Both the position numbers and the translations under genes were made by a program. Of a stretch of DNA of 64,000 nucleotides, positions 26,212 through 33,650 are shown piece by piece (the stretch's first letter is position 1; each line of letters begins with the position of its first letter). The stretch spans positions 1,922,001-1,986,000 of the forward strand of contig NZ_JAFBCD010000001.1 of assembly GCF_016907545.1 (NCBI RefSeq). Reading direction: 5' to 3'. This DNA is from Paenarthrobacter ilicis (GTDB lineage Bacteria > Actinomycetota > Actinomycetes > Actinomycetales > Micrococcaceae). Under the pieces are notes generated by a model that saw only the letters and a list, made by a program, of their open reading frames with translations, searched no databases and had not been told where the DNA came from.

Positions 26212-27450
26212 TCACAGCAGTTCAGACAACGCGTCGCGGATGGCTGACACCCCGAGTTCCACCTCGGCAAAACTGGTGCTCAGGGGAGAAAGGCCGATCC
26301 GCAGGCCATGCGGTGGCCTGAAGTCCGGGATGACGCCCTTTTCCCATAGCTTGGCGGTGACGTCCGCAAAAAGCGGATGATCCACCGTGATGTGGGAGCC
26401 GCGCTCAGCGGCGTCGCGCGGGCTGACGATCTCTGCCCCCAGCGGAACCAGGAGTTCTTCGCACAATGCGATCGCGTACTCCGTGAGTTTGATGGACTTC
26501 TCCCTGACAGCGTCCATGCCCACGGTGCCGATGAGCTCCACCATGTCCTTGATCGGCTGCATGGCCAGGACCGGGGGAGTGCCGGTGATGAAACGTCGGA
26601 TTCCCACGGCGGGCCTGTAGGTCTCGGTCATCCCGAAGGGGTTCTCTGCGCCCATCCAACCCCAAATGGGCTGCTGCAGGCGTTCCTGCTGCGAGGCTTT
26701 GACATACGCGAACGCAGGTGAGCCGGGACCGCCGTTAAGGTACTTGTACGTGCAGCCGACAGCAAGGTCCACGCCCCATTCATCCAGCTTGGTGGGTACG
26801 GAGCCCGCGGAGTGGCAAAGATCCCACAACATCAGGGCGCCTGCTTCATGCACCTTTGCGGTGATTCCCTTGGCATCGGCCAGGAATCCGGACCGGTATG
26901 CCACATGGCTCAGGACCACCACGGCGGTTCGTTCTCCGAGCAGACCGTCGAGGTCCTCTGCACGGACCCCGCTGGTGGGATTCGCGGCGATCCACTTGAT
27001 GGTGGCTCCGCGCTCCTTGGCAATCCCTTCAATGATGAACCTGTCAGTGGGGAAGTTGTCACGATCGATGATGATCTCATCGCGGCCCGGCTGCGAGTCA
27101 ACGGCTGCCCGGATCATTTTGTAGAGCATCACCGAGGTGGAGTCACCAACAGTGACCTGCCCTGCAGCTGCGCCCAGCGTTACCTCGCCGATGAGGTCGC
27201 CAACCGCTGTGGGTTCATTCATCCATTGTTCGTCCCACCCGCGGATGAGTCGGCTGCCCCAGGCTTCCTCAACGAACTTTTGCAGGTTCGTCGCGGTGAC
27301 CCTGAGCGGGCGGCCCAACGAGTTTCCATCGAGATAAGAGACCAGTTGATCGGACCCGGGTGCGTAGAAAGCGTCCCGGTGGGCAGCCAGCGGATCGGCT
27401 GCGTCCAGCTCGGCCGACGTTGGCCATTGTGTGTGCTGTGCGGTTGTCAT
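26212..27450 (-). CDS. kynU: kynureninase
   Basis: 412 residues, PLP-dependent fold type I. Substrate and PLP features: YLDGNSLGR at the N terminus, DRDNFPTDRFI, LSHVAYRSGFLAD, LMLWDLCHSAGSVP with the PLP-ring Asp, and GCTYKYLNGGPGSPAF with the Schiff-base Lys. It cleaves kynurenine to anthranilate and alanine. AGGAGG lies 6 nt upstream of ATG 27450. It sits between kynA and the PaaX-type regulator; the arylformamidase needed between the two enzymes is not in the window. Confidence 0.95.
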   Translation of the reverse strand: MTTAQHTQWPTSAELDAADPLAAHRDAFYAPGSDQLVSYLDGNSLGRPLRVTATNLQKFVEEAWGSRLIRGWDEQWMNEPTAVGDLIGEVTLGAAAGQVTVGDSTSVMLYKMIRAAVDSQPGRDEIIIDRDNFPTDRFIIEGIAKERGATIKWIAANPTSGVRAEDLDGLLGERTAVVVLSHVAYRSGFLADAKGITAKVHEAGALMLWDLCHSAGSVPTKLDEWGVDLAVGCTYKYLNGGPGSPAFAYVKASQQERLQQPIWGWMGAENPFGMTETYRPAVGIRRFITGTPPVLAMQPIKDMVELIGTVGMDAVREKSIKLTEYAIALCEELLVPLGAEIVSPRDAAERGSHITVDHPLFADVTAKLWEKGVIPDFRPPHGLRIGLSPLSTSFAEVELGVSAIRDALSELL

Positions 27451-27488
27451 GATTCCTCCTGCAGGTTCTGCAATGCGGGTCGGGTGGT

Positions 27489-28358
27489 TCAGTTGCCGAT
27501 TTCGGTGCGAACGGCGTAGAGCTCTGGGAAGAAGGTGAGGTCCAGGGCCCGCTTCAGGAAGTCGACACCTGAAGAACCGCCCGTGCCCACCTTGAAGCCG
27601 ATGGTCCTTTGGACGGTTCGAAGATGGCGGAAGCGCCATGCCTGGAAGTTGTCCTCTATATCCACCAGGTCCTCGCAGGCTTCGTAGAGGCCCCACTGGG
27701 TGTCATCGGATTCGTAGATCTCCTGAAAGATCGGCACAAGTTCGGGGTGGAATGTCCACGGCTCGCTGGTGTCCCTGCCAAGGATGTCGGCGGGGATCGT
27801 ATAACCGGCCCGGGCCAGGACCGCCAGGAACGCGTCGTACAGGGTGGGCTCATCAAGGAGCGTGCTGAGCAGGGTATGGGCTTCCGGCTCGCTTTCGAAC
27901 ACCCGCAGCATTCCCCGATTCTTGTTTCCCAGAAGAAACTCCACCGCACGGTATTGGTAGGACTGGAACCCGGACGAACTTCCCAGGAAGCTGCGGAATT
28001 GCGCGTATTCCCTGGGCGTGAGTGTGCCCAGGACGGACCATTGCTCGGTCATGGTCCGTTGAATGGCCTTAACCCTGGCGATGCACTTCAGGGCCTTGCC
28101 CAGGTTGTCCGCATCGAAAAGCCGGCGTGCTTCCAACAGCTCATGCAACACCAGTTTGAGCCACAACTCGCTTGTCTGGTGCTGGATGATGAACAGCAGT
28201 TCGTCGTGATGTTCGGGTTTGCTCAAAGGGTGTTGGGAACTCAGCAGCTGGTCAAGGTCCAGGTATCCGCCATAGGACATGGCGTGCCGGAAATCGGTCC
28301 GGACGGAGTCTTCGAGGGGGCGGATGCTGTGGTTCGCATCGACTGCGGGCTTCTCCAT
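27489..28358 (-). CDS. kynA: tryptophan 2,3-dioxygenase
   Basis: 289 residues, the usual bacterial length. SYGGYLDLDQLLSSQHP, HHDELLFIIQHQTSELWLKLVLHEL, and FRHLRTVQRTIGFKVGTGGSSGVDFLKRAL are the family's substrate and heme segments; the proximal His is in FRHLRTV. It is a heme enzyme that opens the indole ring of L-tryptophan to N-formylkynurenine. The promoter at 28365-28392 puts transcription at the A of ATG 28358, so the mRNA is probably leaderless. Confidence 0.95.
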   Translation of the reverse strand: MEKPAVDANHSIRPLEDSVRTDFRHAMSYGGYLDLDQLLSSQHPLSKPEHHDELLFIIQHQTSELWLKLVLHELLEARRLFDADNLGKALKCIARVKAIQRTMTEQWSVLGTLTPREYAQFRSFLGSSSGFQSYQYRAVEFLLGNKNRGMLRVFESEPEAHTLLSTLLDEPTLYDAFLAVLARAGYTIPADILGRDTSEPWTFHPELVPIFQEIYESDDTQWGLYEACEDLVDIEDNFQAWRFRHLRTVQRTIGFKVGTGGSSGVDFLKRALDLTFFPELYAVRTEIGN

Positions 28359-28364
28359 GATCCG

Positions 28365-28392
28365 AGAATATCATTTGCATGACGAACGTCAA
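28365..28392 (-). promoter_or_regulatory. kyn operon promoter, leaderless geometry
   Basis: On the minus strand TTGACG (28387-28392) and TATTCT (28365-28370) are 16 nt apart; only 6 nt (CGGATC) separate the -10 from the kynA ATG. The dyad TGACG-TT-CGTCA covers the -35 and could bind the PaaX-type regulator. Confidence 0.7.
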
Positions 28393-28474
28393 GAGATTGA
28401 TACTTGAATCCAACCCGGCTCCTGCATTCTGTCCCGTAGGCTGATCCTCATCCGGTTGGGGAGGGGGTTCGGAT

Positions 28475-28993
28475 TTGGAAGGCATCCGCAGCTCGGAGGA
28501 CCTGGTCTCCGTCTACCTGGACGTCGACGGCGTGGTGAACCCCTTTGGCCCCTCGGGCGTAACCGACTGGGGCAGCACCTGGAAAATCGCCGATGCCGGC
28601 ATCCTCGAAGTCGCATTCGCTCCCGAGGCAGTTGATGAGCTCAACAGCCTGGCCGGCCATCCCGCCGTCCGTTTTGTGTGGTTGACCACCTGGGAACGGA
28701 TGGCGCCGCAGTACCTTTGCCCCGCCATCGGTTTGAAGGGGCAGGACTGGCCCGTCCTTTCAAGCCAGGGGTGGGATGAGGAGCCCGAGTGGTGGAAGCT
28801 CGTGGCGCTCCGGAAAGATCTTGCCGCCAGCGGAAGCAATCGGTTTGTGTGGCTGGACGATCAACTGGCCCACCAGACTGATGCGCAATCGTGGGCGGAG
28901 TACCAGCAAGACCGTGTGCTGTGTGTCTCACCCAATCCGTGCACCGGCCTCTCCCGCCGCGACTTGGCCGCCGTCAGGGCATTTTTGGGCTAA
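28475..28993 (+). CDS. HAD-like hydrolase domain protein
   Basis: 172 residues. YLDVDGVVNP is HAD motif I (DxDG), FVWLTTWE fits motif II (T), and FVWLDDQL fits the late acidic motif, with a Lys candidate between (WWKLVALRKD). There is little room for a cap, so a macromolecular or small phosphorylated substrate is possible; similar single-domain HADs are annotated in RNA-repair contexts. Start TTG 28475 has the strong site GGGGAGGGGG upstream. Divergent from kynA. Confidence 0.8.
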   Translation: MEGIRSSEDLVSVYLDVDGVVNPFGPSGVTDWGSTWKIADAGILEVAFAPEAVDELNSLAGHPAVRFVWLTTWERMAPQYLCPAIGLKGQDWPVLSSQGWDEEPEWWKLVALRKDLAASGSNRFVWLDDQLAHQTDAQSWAEYQQDRVLCVSPNPCTGLSRRDLAAVRAFLG

Positions 28994-29082
28994 GCCCGGG
29001 GGTCGGTTCGTTTGTCCGCTCCGGACATGGCACGTAGGATTCTTAAGGTTTCAAGCCCGCCAAATTGAATGCCGCAAGTCGA

Positions 29083-29110
29083 GTCAGTTGAACATTCGCT
29101 GAACTATGCT
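29083..29110 (+). promoter_or_regulatory. candidate PHO box and -10 for the phosphate transporter
   Basis: Two 11-nt units, GTCAGTTGAAC (29083-29093) and ATTCGCTGAAC (29094-29104), are in tandem; on the minus strand they read GTTCAGC and GTTCAAC, close to the GTTCACC of actinobacterial PhoP sites. TATGCT (29105-29110) follows at once, and the -35 position is covered by the box, the arrangement of an activated promoter. Confidence 0.55.
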
Positions 29111-29171
29111 GTGGATGGCAGGTATGGGGAAGAGAAACTGCTGAACGTCGACTCTGCAGATTGGGCAACAG

Positions 29172-30377
29172 GTGGATATCACCTTCATGGTCGCGCTGGT
29201 TATAGCGCTGGCCCTATTTTTTGACTTCACCAACGGATTCCACGACACAGCCAATGCGATGGCCACGCCCATTGCTACGGGGGCCATTAAGCCCAAGACT
29301 GCTGTTGCCTTGGCCGCCGTCCTCAACCTGGTGGGCGCGTTCCTTTCCACAGAGGTGGCCAAAACCATCTCCGGAGGCCTGATCCGGGAGGGGTCGGACG
29401 GAATCCACATCACCCCGGACATCATTTTCGCCGGATTGATGGGTGCTGTCCTGTGGAACATGATCACCTGGCTCAAGGGCCTGCCGTCGAGTTCCTCGCA
29501 CGCCCTCTTCGGAGGTCTTATTGGCGCGGCGGTTGTGGGCATTGGGTTCCACTCCATCAACTTTGAAACCGTTCTGCAGAAGGTGATCCTTCCAGCAGTC
29601 TTCGCACCACTCATTGCCGGCTTTGTCGCATACATCTGTACTCGTCTGGCCTACGCCCTCACTGCGCGGCATGATCCCGAAACCGGGGACAAGCTGACGC
29701 AGAAGCGTGGCGGATTCCGTACCGGCCAGATTTTCACCTCCAGCCTCGTGGCACTGGCTCACGGCACCAACGATGCCCAGAAGACCATGGGCATCATCAC
29801 CTTGGTCCTGATCGCAAGCGGCACCCAGGCCCCGGGCAGCGGTCCCCAGTTCTGGGTCATCACTGCCTGCGCGCTGGCCATCGCCATTGGCACCTACGCC
29901 GGCGGCTGGCGGATCATCCGCACCATGGGTTCAGGCCTCACCGAGGTCAAACCGGCACAGGGCTTCTCGGCCGAGACAAGCACGGCATCAGCCATTCTGG
30001 CCTCGTCCCACCTCGGGTTCGCGCTCTCCACCACGCAGGTGGCCTCGGGCTCCGTGATCGGTTCCGGCCTTGGACGCAAGGGCACCTCCGTCCGTTGGGG
30101 AACAGCCGGGAAGATCGCCTTGGGCTGGTTGTTCACCCTTCCCGCTTCCGCGATCGTCGGCGCGCTGACCGCGCTTCTGGTGGGGACCGGCGTCTTTGGT
30201 GTTGTTATTGCCGCGATAGCCGGCACGGGCGCAGTTCTGTTCATGTTCGTCATTTCCCGCAGGTCGCACGTGGGCCACCACAACGCTGTTGAAGTGGATG
30301 AGGCCGGACAAGCCGTGCGGTTCCCCAAGAAGAAGAAAAACCGAAAGACCTCACCGAGCGGAGATGCGCAGCGATGA
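29172..30377 (+). CDS. Pit-family inorganic phosphate transporter
   Basis: 401 residues with about ten membrane helices. The two PHO-4 signatures are visible: FDFTNGFHDTANAMATPIATGAIKP near the N terminus and SLVALAHGTNDAQKTMGIITL in the second half. It imports phosphate as a metal-phosphate complex with protons. The tail is a basic cluster (KKKKNRKTS). Start GTG 29172 is the codon before the conserved DITFMVAL; the ribosome site is weak. A small membrane-protein gene overlaps its stop. Confidence 0.93.
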   Translation: MDITFMVALVIALALFFDFTNGFHDTANAMATPIATGAIKPKTAVALAAVLNLVGAFLSTEVAKTISGGLIREGSDGIHITPDIIFAGLMGAVLWNMITWLKGLPSSSSHALFGGLIGAAVVGIGFHSINFETVLQKVILPAVFAPLIAGFVAYICTRLAYALTARHDPETGDKLTQKRGGFRTGQIFTSSLVALAHGTNDAQKTMGIITLVLIASGTQAPGSGPQFWVITACALAIAIGTYAGGWRIIRTMGSGLTEVKPAQGFSAETSTASAILASSHLGFALSTTQVASGSVIGSGLGRKGTSVRWGTAGKIALGWLFTLPASAIVGALTALLVGTGVFGVVIAAIAGTGAVLFMFVISRRSHVGHHNAVEVDEAGQAVRFPKKKKNRKTSPSGDAQR

Positions 30378-30595
30378 AATGGTTGGAATTGCTGCAGGTA
30401 GCGGGAGTCACGCTCCTTTCCGCCGTTACCCTGGTGGTCCTCTACTCGCTGGGTGTCCGGTTGACGGCCATCGCCGGCGACGCCCGGCAAAAATCCCCCG
30501 GCATGGTGCGGTCCCTGGCCTACGTTTGCTTCGGCGTCTGTGGACTTGCCGTCCTGTTCGGCATCTATCTGATCGTTCCGTATTTCGGCAAGTAG
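30374..30595 (+). CDS. small two-helix membrane protein coupled to the phosphate transporter
   Basis: 73 residues with hydrophobic segments at about 7-27 and 47-69, joined by a short basic loop (AIAGDARQKSPGM). The ATG overlaps the pit stop codon (ATGA-type), so it is translated together with Pit and may be an accessory subunit. The same arrangement occurs next to Pit genes in related actinobacteria as far as I recall; no function is known to me. Confidence 0.75.
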   Translation: MKWLELLQVAGVTLLSAVTLVVLYSLGVRLTAIAGDARQKSPGMVRSLAYVCFGVCGLAVLFGIYLIVPYFGK

Positions 30596-30692
30596 GGAAC
30601 ACTCTGGCAGTCCCGGACGATCGGGAGAATAATCAGCAGTGTGGTTATGTCCATTAACCGCATGATGGTTGGCCGGCAGATGTGGGGCTTTC

Positions 30693-31703
30693 ATGAAAAG
30701 CCAATCCCGGAGTCATGGCATCGGACTGGTGTTCGTTCCGGCCCTGATCGTGGCTCTTTCAGCCTGCCTCCCGCCATCCACTGACGGTCTCCGGCCGGAC
30801 AACGCTGTTACATCGGACATCGTCCCGGTTGGTCCCGCCCAGCCAAACTCTCCCTCCGAACCAACTGCCGCCGCACCTGCCGGCCCGGCAGGGCCGGGCG
30901 CCCCGCAGGCTGGTGCGCCCGTGATCACGTGGGTACCGATTGGACCCGTTGGGCCGAACGACCCCACCTCCGGCCAGCGTTACTTACTGCTCCAGCAGTT
31001 GCAGTGCGAGGCGTTGGAACAAAGCGTGAAAGGCGCCGACGATTCCGCCGTGTGGTTGGCGGGGGCGGCGGTATGCCGGGCGTTGTTGAGCGGCAGCCGC
31101 CAGGACTGGGAGGTCGCTTCCTCGGCCGTGGCCTCCACTCCCCGGATTCCGCAAACGCAGTGTCTCGAATCGCGCGTCGCCCTCAGCGCGGCCGCTGCCG
31201 TAGCCCAGTACCGCAGCGCTCCGGAAGCCACCTTCAAGGTGGAGCCAGGTCAAGGTGAAGCCTGCCCGCGGCAATTGACGGGTCTCACCGTGGTGGACGA
31301 ACAGCTCAAACCGGTGGGGGCCGGCGATCGCGCTTCGGGACCCCGAACGGGTGGAACCATCGTCCGGGTGGACGGATACTACGTGCGGGTGGGGGAGGTC
31401 CTCATTGACGGCGCTCCGGCCGACGTCGATTTTGTGGGGGACAGGAAAGACTATGGAACCGTCTACCTCCGCATGCCGCCAGCCAATGGACGGGACTCCT
31501 TGCGCCTGTCCATCACTGACACCGTGGACGTGACCGGGACGGTTGCATTCTTCTACGACGACGCCCCACCACTTCCTGCCCCCACCGGTTCGGACCAACC
31601 CGGCAGCACGCCAGCGGGCACATCCCCCGCAGGAACGCCCTCAGCCACTCCGTCGACGGGTACCGCGCCCACCGGAGGGTCTACGACGCCGGCCACCCCG
31701 TGA
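30693..31703 (+). CDS. secreted lipoprotein of unknown function
   Basis: 336 residues. The signal peptide ends in the lipobox LSAC near residue 25. A Gly/Pro/Ala-rich, collagen-like linker (about residues 45-85) leads to a Cys-containing helical domain with four or more Cys (QCEALEQ, AAVCRALL, TQCLES, EACPRQ) and a beta-rich domain resembling an IPT/TIG module (GGTIVRVDGYYVRVGEVLIDGAPADV). The tail is Pro/Thr/Ser-rich. It overlaps the next membrane-protein gene by 4 bp, so the two proteins probably work together at the membrane. Confidence 0.75.
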   Translation: MKSQSRSHGIGLVFVPALIVALSACLPPSTDGLRPDNAVTSDIVPVGPAQPNSPSEPTAAAPAGPAGPGAPQAGAPVITWVPIGPVGPNDPTSGQRYLLLQQLQCEALEQSVKGADDSAVWLAGAAVCRALLSGSRQDWEVASSAVASTPRIPQTQCLESRVALSAAAAVAQYRSAPEATFKVEPGQGEACPRQLTGLTVVDEQLKPVGAGDRASGPRTGGTIVRVDGYYVRVGEVLIDGAPADVDFVGDRKDYGTVYLRMPPANGRDSLRLSITDTVDVTGTVAFFYDDAPPLPAPTGSDQPGSTPAGTSPAGTPSATPSTGTAPTGGSTTPATP

Positions 31704-32590
31704 CCAGCGCCCAGGACACGGCGGAGGACAAACCTGCCAACGCGCGCTGGCAACGTGCGCGTGAGATTCTGTCCGTCATCGGACCGCCGCTGACCATAGC
31801 CACCGCGCTGCTGGTCTACTTCGGGTGGGCAAGGACCGACGCCCAAGCGAAGGCCATGGGCCTGGATGTCAGCCTCTTCGGATACACGGTGCAGGACTTC
31901 ATGCTGCGGAGCATCCAGCCTCTCTTCCAGCCGCTGGCGTGGTTGGCAGTGGCCTGCCTGTTGTGGCTGCTTCTGGATCGCTGGATTGTGCGGCTCCTCA
32001 GTGACCGGAAAGTCATCACGCCCATCCATCGGACGGCGCTGGTGGTGATGGTTTTGGGGTTTGCCGGTGCTGCAGTTCAATGGGCGATTGTGGCAGCCAA
32101 CCCCGGCCAAACCGTCCTTTACGCACCCTTCGTCATCGCCACCAGCCTCTTGGTGGGCGCTTGGGCATTGAAGGTGCGCCGCCGCGCGGCGATCGCCCGG
32201 GGCCGGCCGCCGTCGGGCACCTCCAACGCGCTTGAGGCGTCATTGATCTTGGTCCTGGTGACCCTGCTGCTGTTCTGGGGTACATCCGACTATGCCCAGG
32301 CGCTCGGGCGTGGGGCAGCCCTGGATTACCAGCTGCGTTCCGCTGGGCTTCCTACCGCAGTTGTTTACAGCAAGGAGCGTTTGGCGATTACTGCACCGAA
32401 TGTCCAGGAGGAGTCGGCAGGAACCGAAGCGGCGCCCCTGTTCAGGTACAAGGGACTGCGGTTGCTGGTGGTCAGCGGCGGCAGGATCTTCCTGTTGAAC
32501 GACGGCTGGACCCTGGCCCACGGCAAGGTAGTGGTGCTGCCGGATAACGGAAGTGTCCGCGTTGAGTATGGGAACGCATCCGGGAACTGA
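31700..32590 (+). CDS. multi-pass membrane protein of unknown function
   Basis: 296 residues with about five membrane helices in residues 25-205 and a C-terminal soluble domain of 80 residues (KERLAITAPNVQEES … GLRLLVVSGGRIFLLNDGWTLAHGKVVVLPDNGSVRVEY) that is probably outside the cell. The GTG start overlaps the lipoprotein stop (GTGA). No family recognised. Confidence 0.7.
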   Translation: MTSAQDTAEDKPANARWQRAREILSVIGPPLTIATALLVYFGWARTDAQAKAMGLDVSLFGYTVQDFMLRSIQPLFQPLAWLAVACLLWLLLDRWIVRLLSDRKVITPIHRTALVVMVLGFAGAAVQWAIVAANPGQTVLYAPFVIATSLLVGAWALKVRRRAAIARGRPPSGTSNALEASLILVLVTLLLFWGTSDYAQALGRGAALDYQLRSAGLPTAVVYSKERLAITAPNVQEESAGTEAAPLFRYKGLRLLVVSGGRIFLLNDGWTLAHGKVVVLPDNGSVRVEYGNASGN

Positions 32591-32603
32591 CTAGTCTGGG
32601 GGC

Positions 32604-33170
32604 ATGCCCCTCTTCCAGTATTACGTTGCGGCCACCATCGACGGCTTTATCGCTTCAGCGGAGGATGACCTCGGATGGCTGCTGCAGTTTGACGCAGTGG
32701 AGGGGGTCAACGAAGGGATCGAGACCTTCATGGCCGGCGTCGGCTGCATCGTGATGGGTGGCGGGACGTACAGGTGGCTCAGGGAGCACGAGCCGGACAC
32801 CTGGCCATACCCCGGGACGCCCTGCTGGGTTTTCACCCACCGCCAGGAGGCAGCTCCGGCGGGAGCCACCATTACTTTTGTCCACGGTGAACCGCAGTCC
32901 TTTGCGGCGGACCTTGTGGCAAGCGCCGGTGGACGCAATGTATGGCTTGTTGGCGGCGGGGACCTCGTCGCGCAGTTCGCAAGCGCCGGACTGCTCCACG
33001 AGATGATTGTCACCATCGCGCCCGTGGTGTTGGGTTCCGGGAAACGGCTCCTGCCGTTGGAAGGCCCGACGCCGCCACTTGAGTTGGTCTCATCCCGCAC
33101 CGTCGGCGGTGCCATGGTTGAACTTCAGTACAGGTTCACCAACCGGCCAGGTGGGGACCCGCAGGCCTAG
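32604..33170 (+). CDS. dihydrofolate reductase-family (RibD C-terminal-like) protein
   Basis: 188 residues. YYVAATIDGFIASAEDDLGWL is the N-terminal family signature, VMGGGTYRWL and VWLVGGGDLVAQFASAGLLHEMIVTIAPVVLGSGKRLL the nucleotide and C-terminal ones. Such stand-alone members are NADPH-dependent reductases of unknown substrate. TAGTCT ends 6 nt before ATG 32604 with only a G-run between, so leaderless transcription is likely. It overlaps the convergent thioesterase gene by 4 bp. Confidence 0.88.
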   Translation: MPLFQYYVAATIDGFIASAEDDLGWLLQFDAVEGVNEGIETFMAGVGCIVMGGGTYRWLREHEPDTWPYPGTPCWVFTHRQEAAPAGATITFVHGEPQSFAADLVASAGGRNVWLVGGGDLVAQFASAGLLHEMIVTIAPVVLGSGKRLLPLEGPTPPLELVSSRTVGGAMVELQYRFTNRPGGDPQA

Positions 33171-33631
33171 TGCCGGTTGTCCCTGATCATGTTGGTGATC
33201 CTGGCAGTGGAGAGCCGCCTGCCCTTCTCGTCCCGGATCACGATTTCGTGGGTGGTCAGCGTACCGCCCAAATGGATGGCTGTGCAGGTACCGGTCACCA
33301 GCCCGCCTGCTACGGACCTGTGATGGGTGGCGCCCACCTCGATGCCCACGGCGTGCCGGCCCCGACCTGCATGCATGGAGGCCGCGAAGGAGCCCAAAGT
33401 TTCAGCAAGGACCACGTGTGCGCCGCCGTGCAGGATGCCCGCCACCTGGGTGTTGCCTTCCACGGGCATGGTAGCCACCATGTGCTCGGCGCTCATTTCC
33501 GTGAAGCGGATGCCGAGTTTCACCACCAGCGCACCCACGCCGTGGGCCGAGAGCCAATCGTGGAACTCTTCAGGAACTCCTGCCTCGGTGAGTTCATCGA
33601 CATAGGGGTTCGGCGTGAAATTGTCCTTCAT
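33167..33631 (-). CDS. PaaI-type hotdog thioesterase
   Basis: 154 residues, single hotdog domain. VAGILHGGAHVVLAETLGSFAA is the catalytic segment (HGG), followed by GIEVGATHHRSV and TCTAIHLGGTLTTHEIVIRDEKGRRLS. Members hydrolyse acyl- or aroyl-CoA, such as DHNA-CoA or hydroxyphenylacetyl-CoA. ATG 33631 is 19 bp from the divergent polA start, so the two promoters overlap each other's coding starts. Confidence 0.9.
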   Translation of the reverse strand: MKDNFTPNPYVDELTEAGVPEEFHDWLSAHGVGALVVKLGIRFTEMSAEHMVATMPVEGNTQVAGILHGGAHVVLAETLGSFAASMHAGRGRHAVGIEVGATHHRSVAGGLVTGTCTAIHLGGTLTTHEIVIRDEKGRRLSTARITNMIRDNRH

Positions 33632-33650
33632 GCCAACTAGGCTGGCACCT

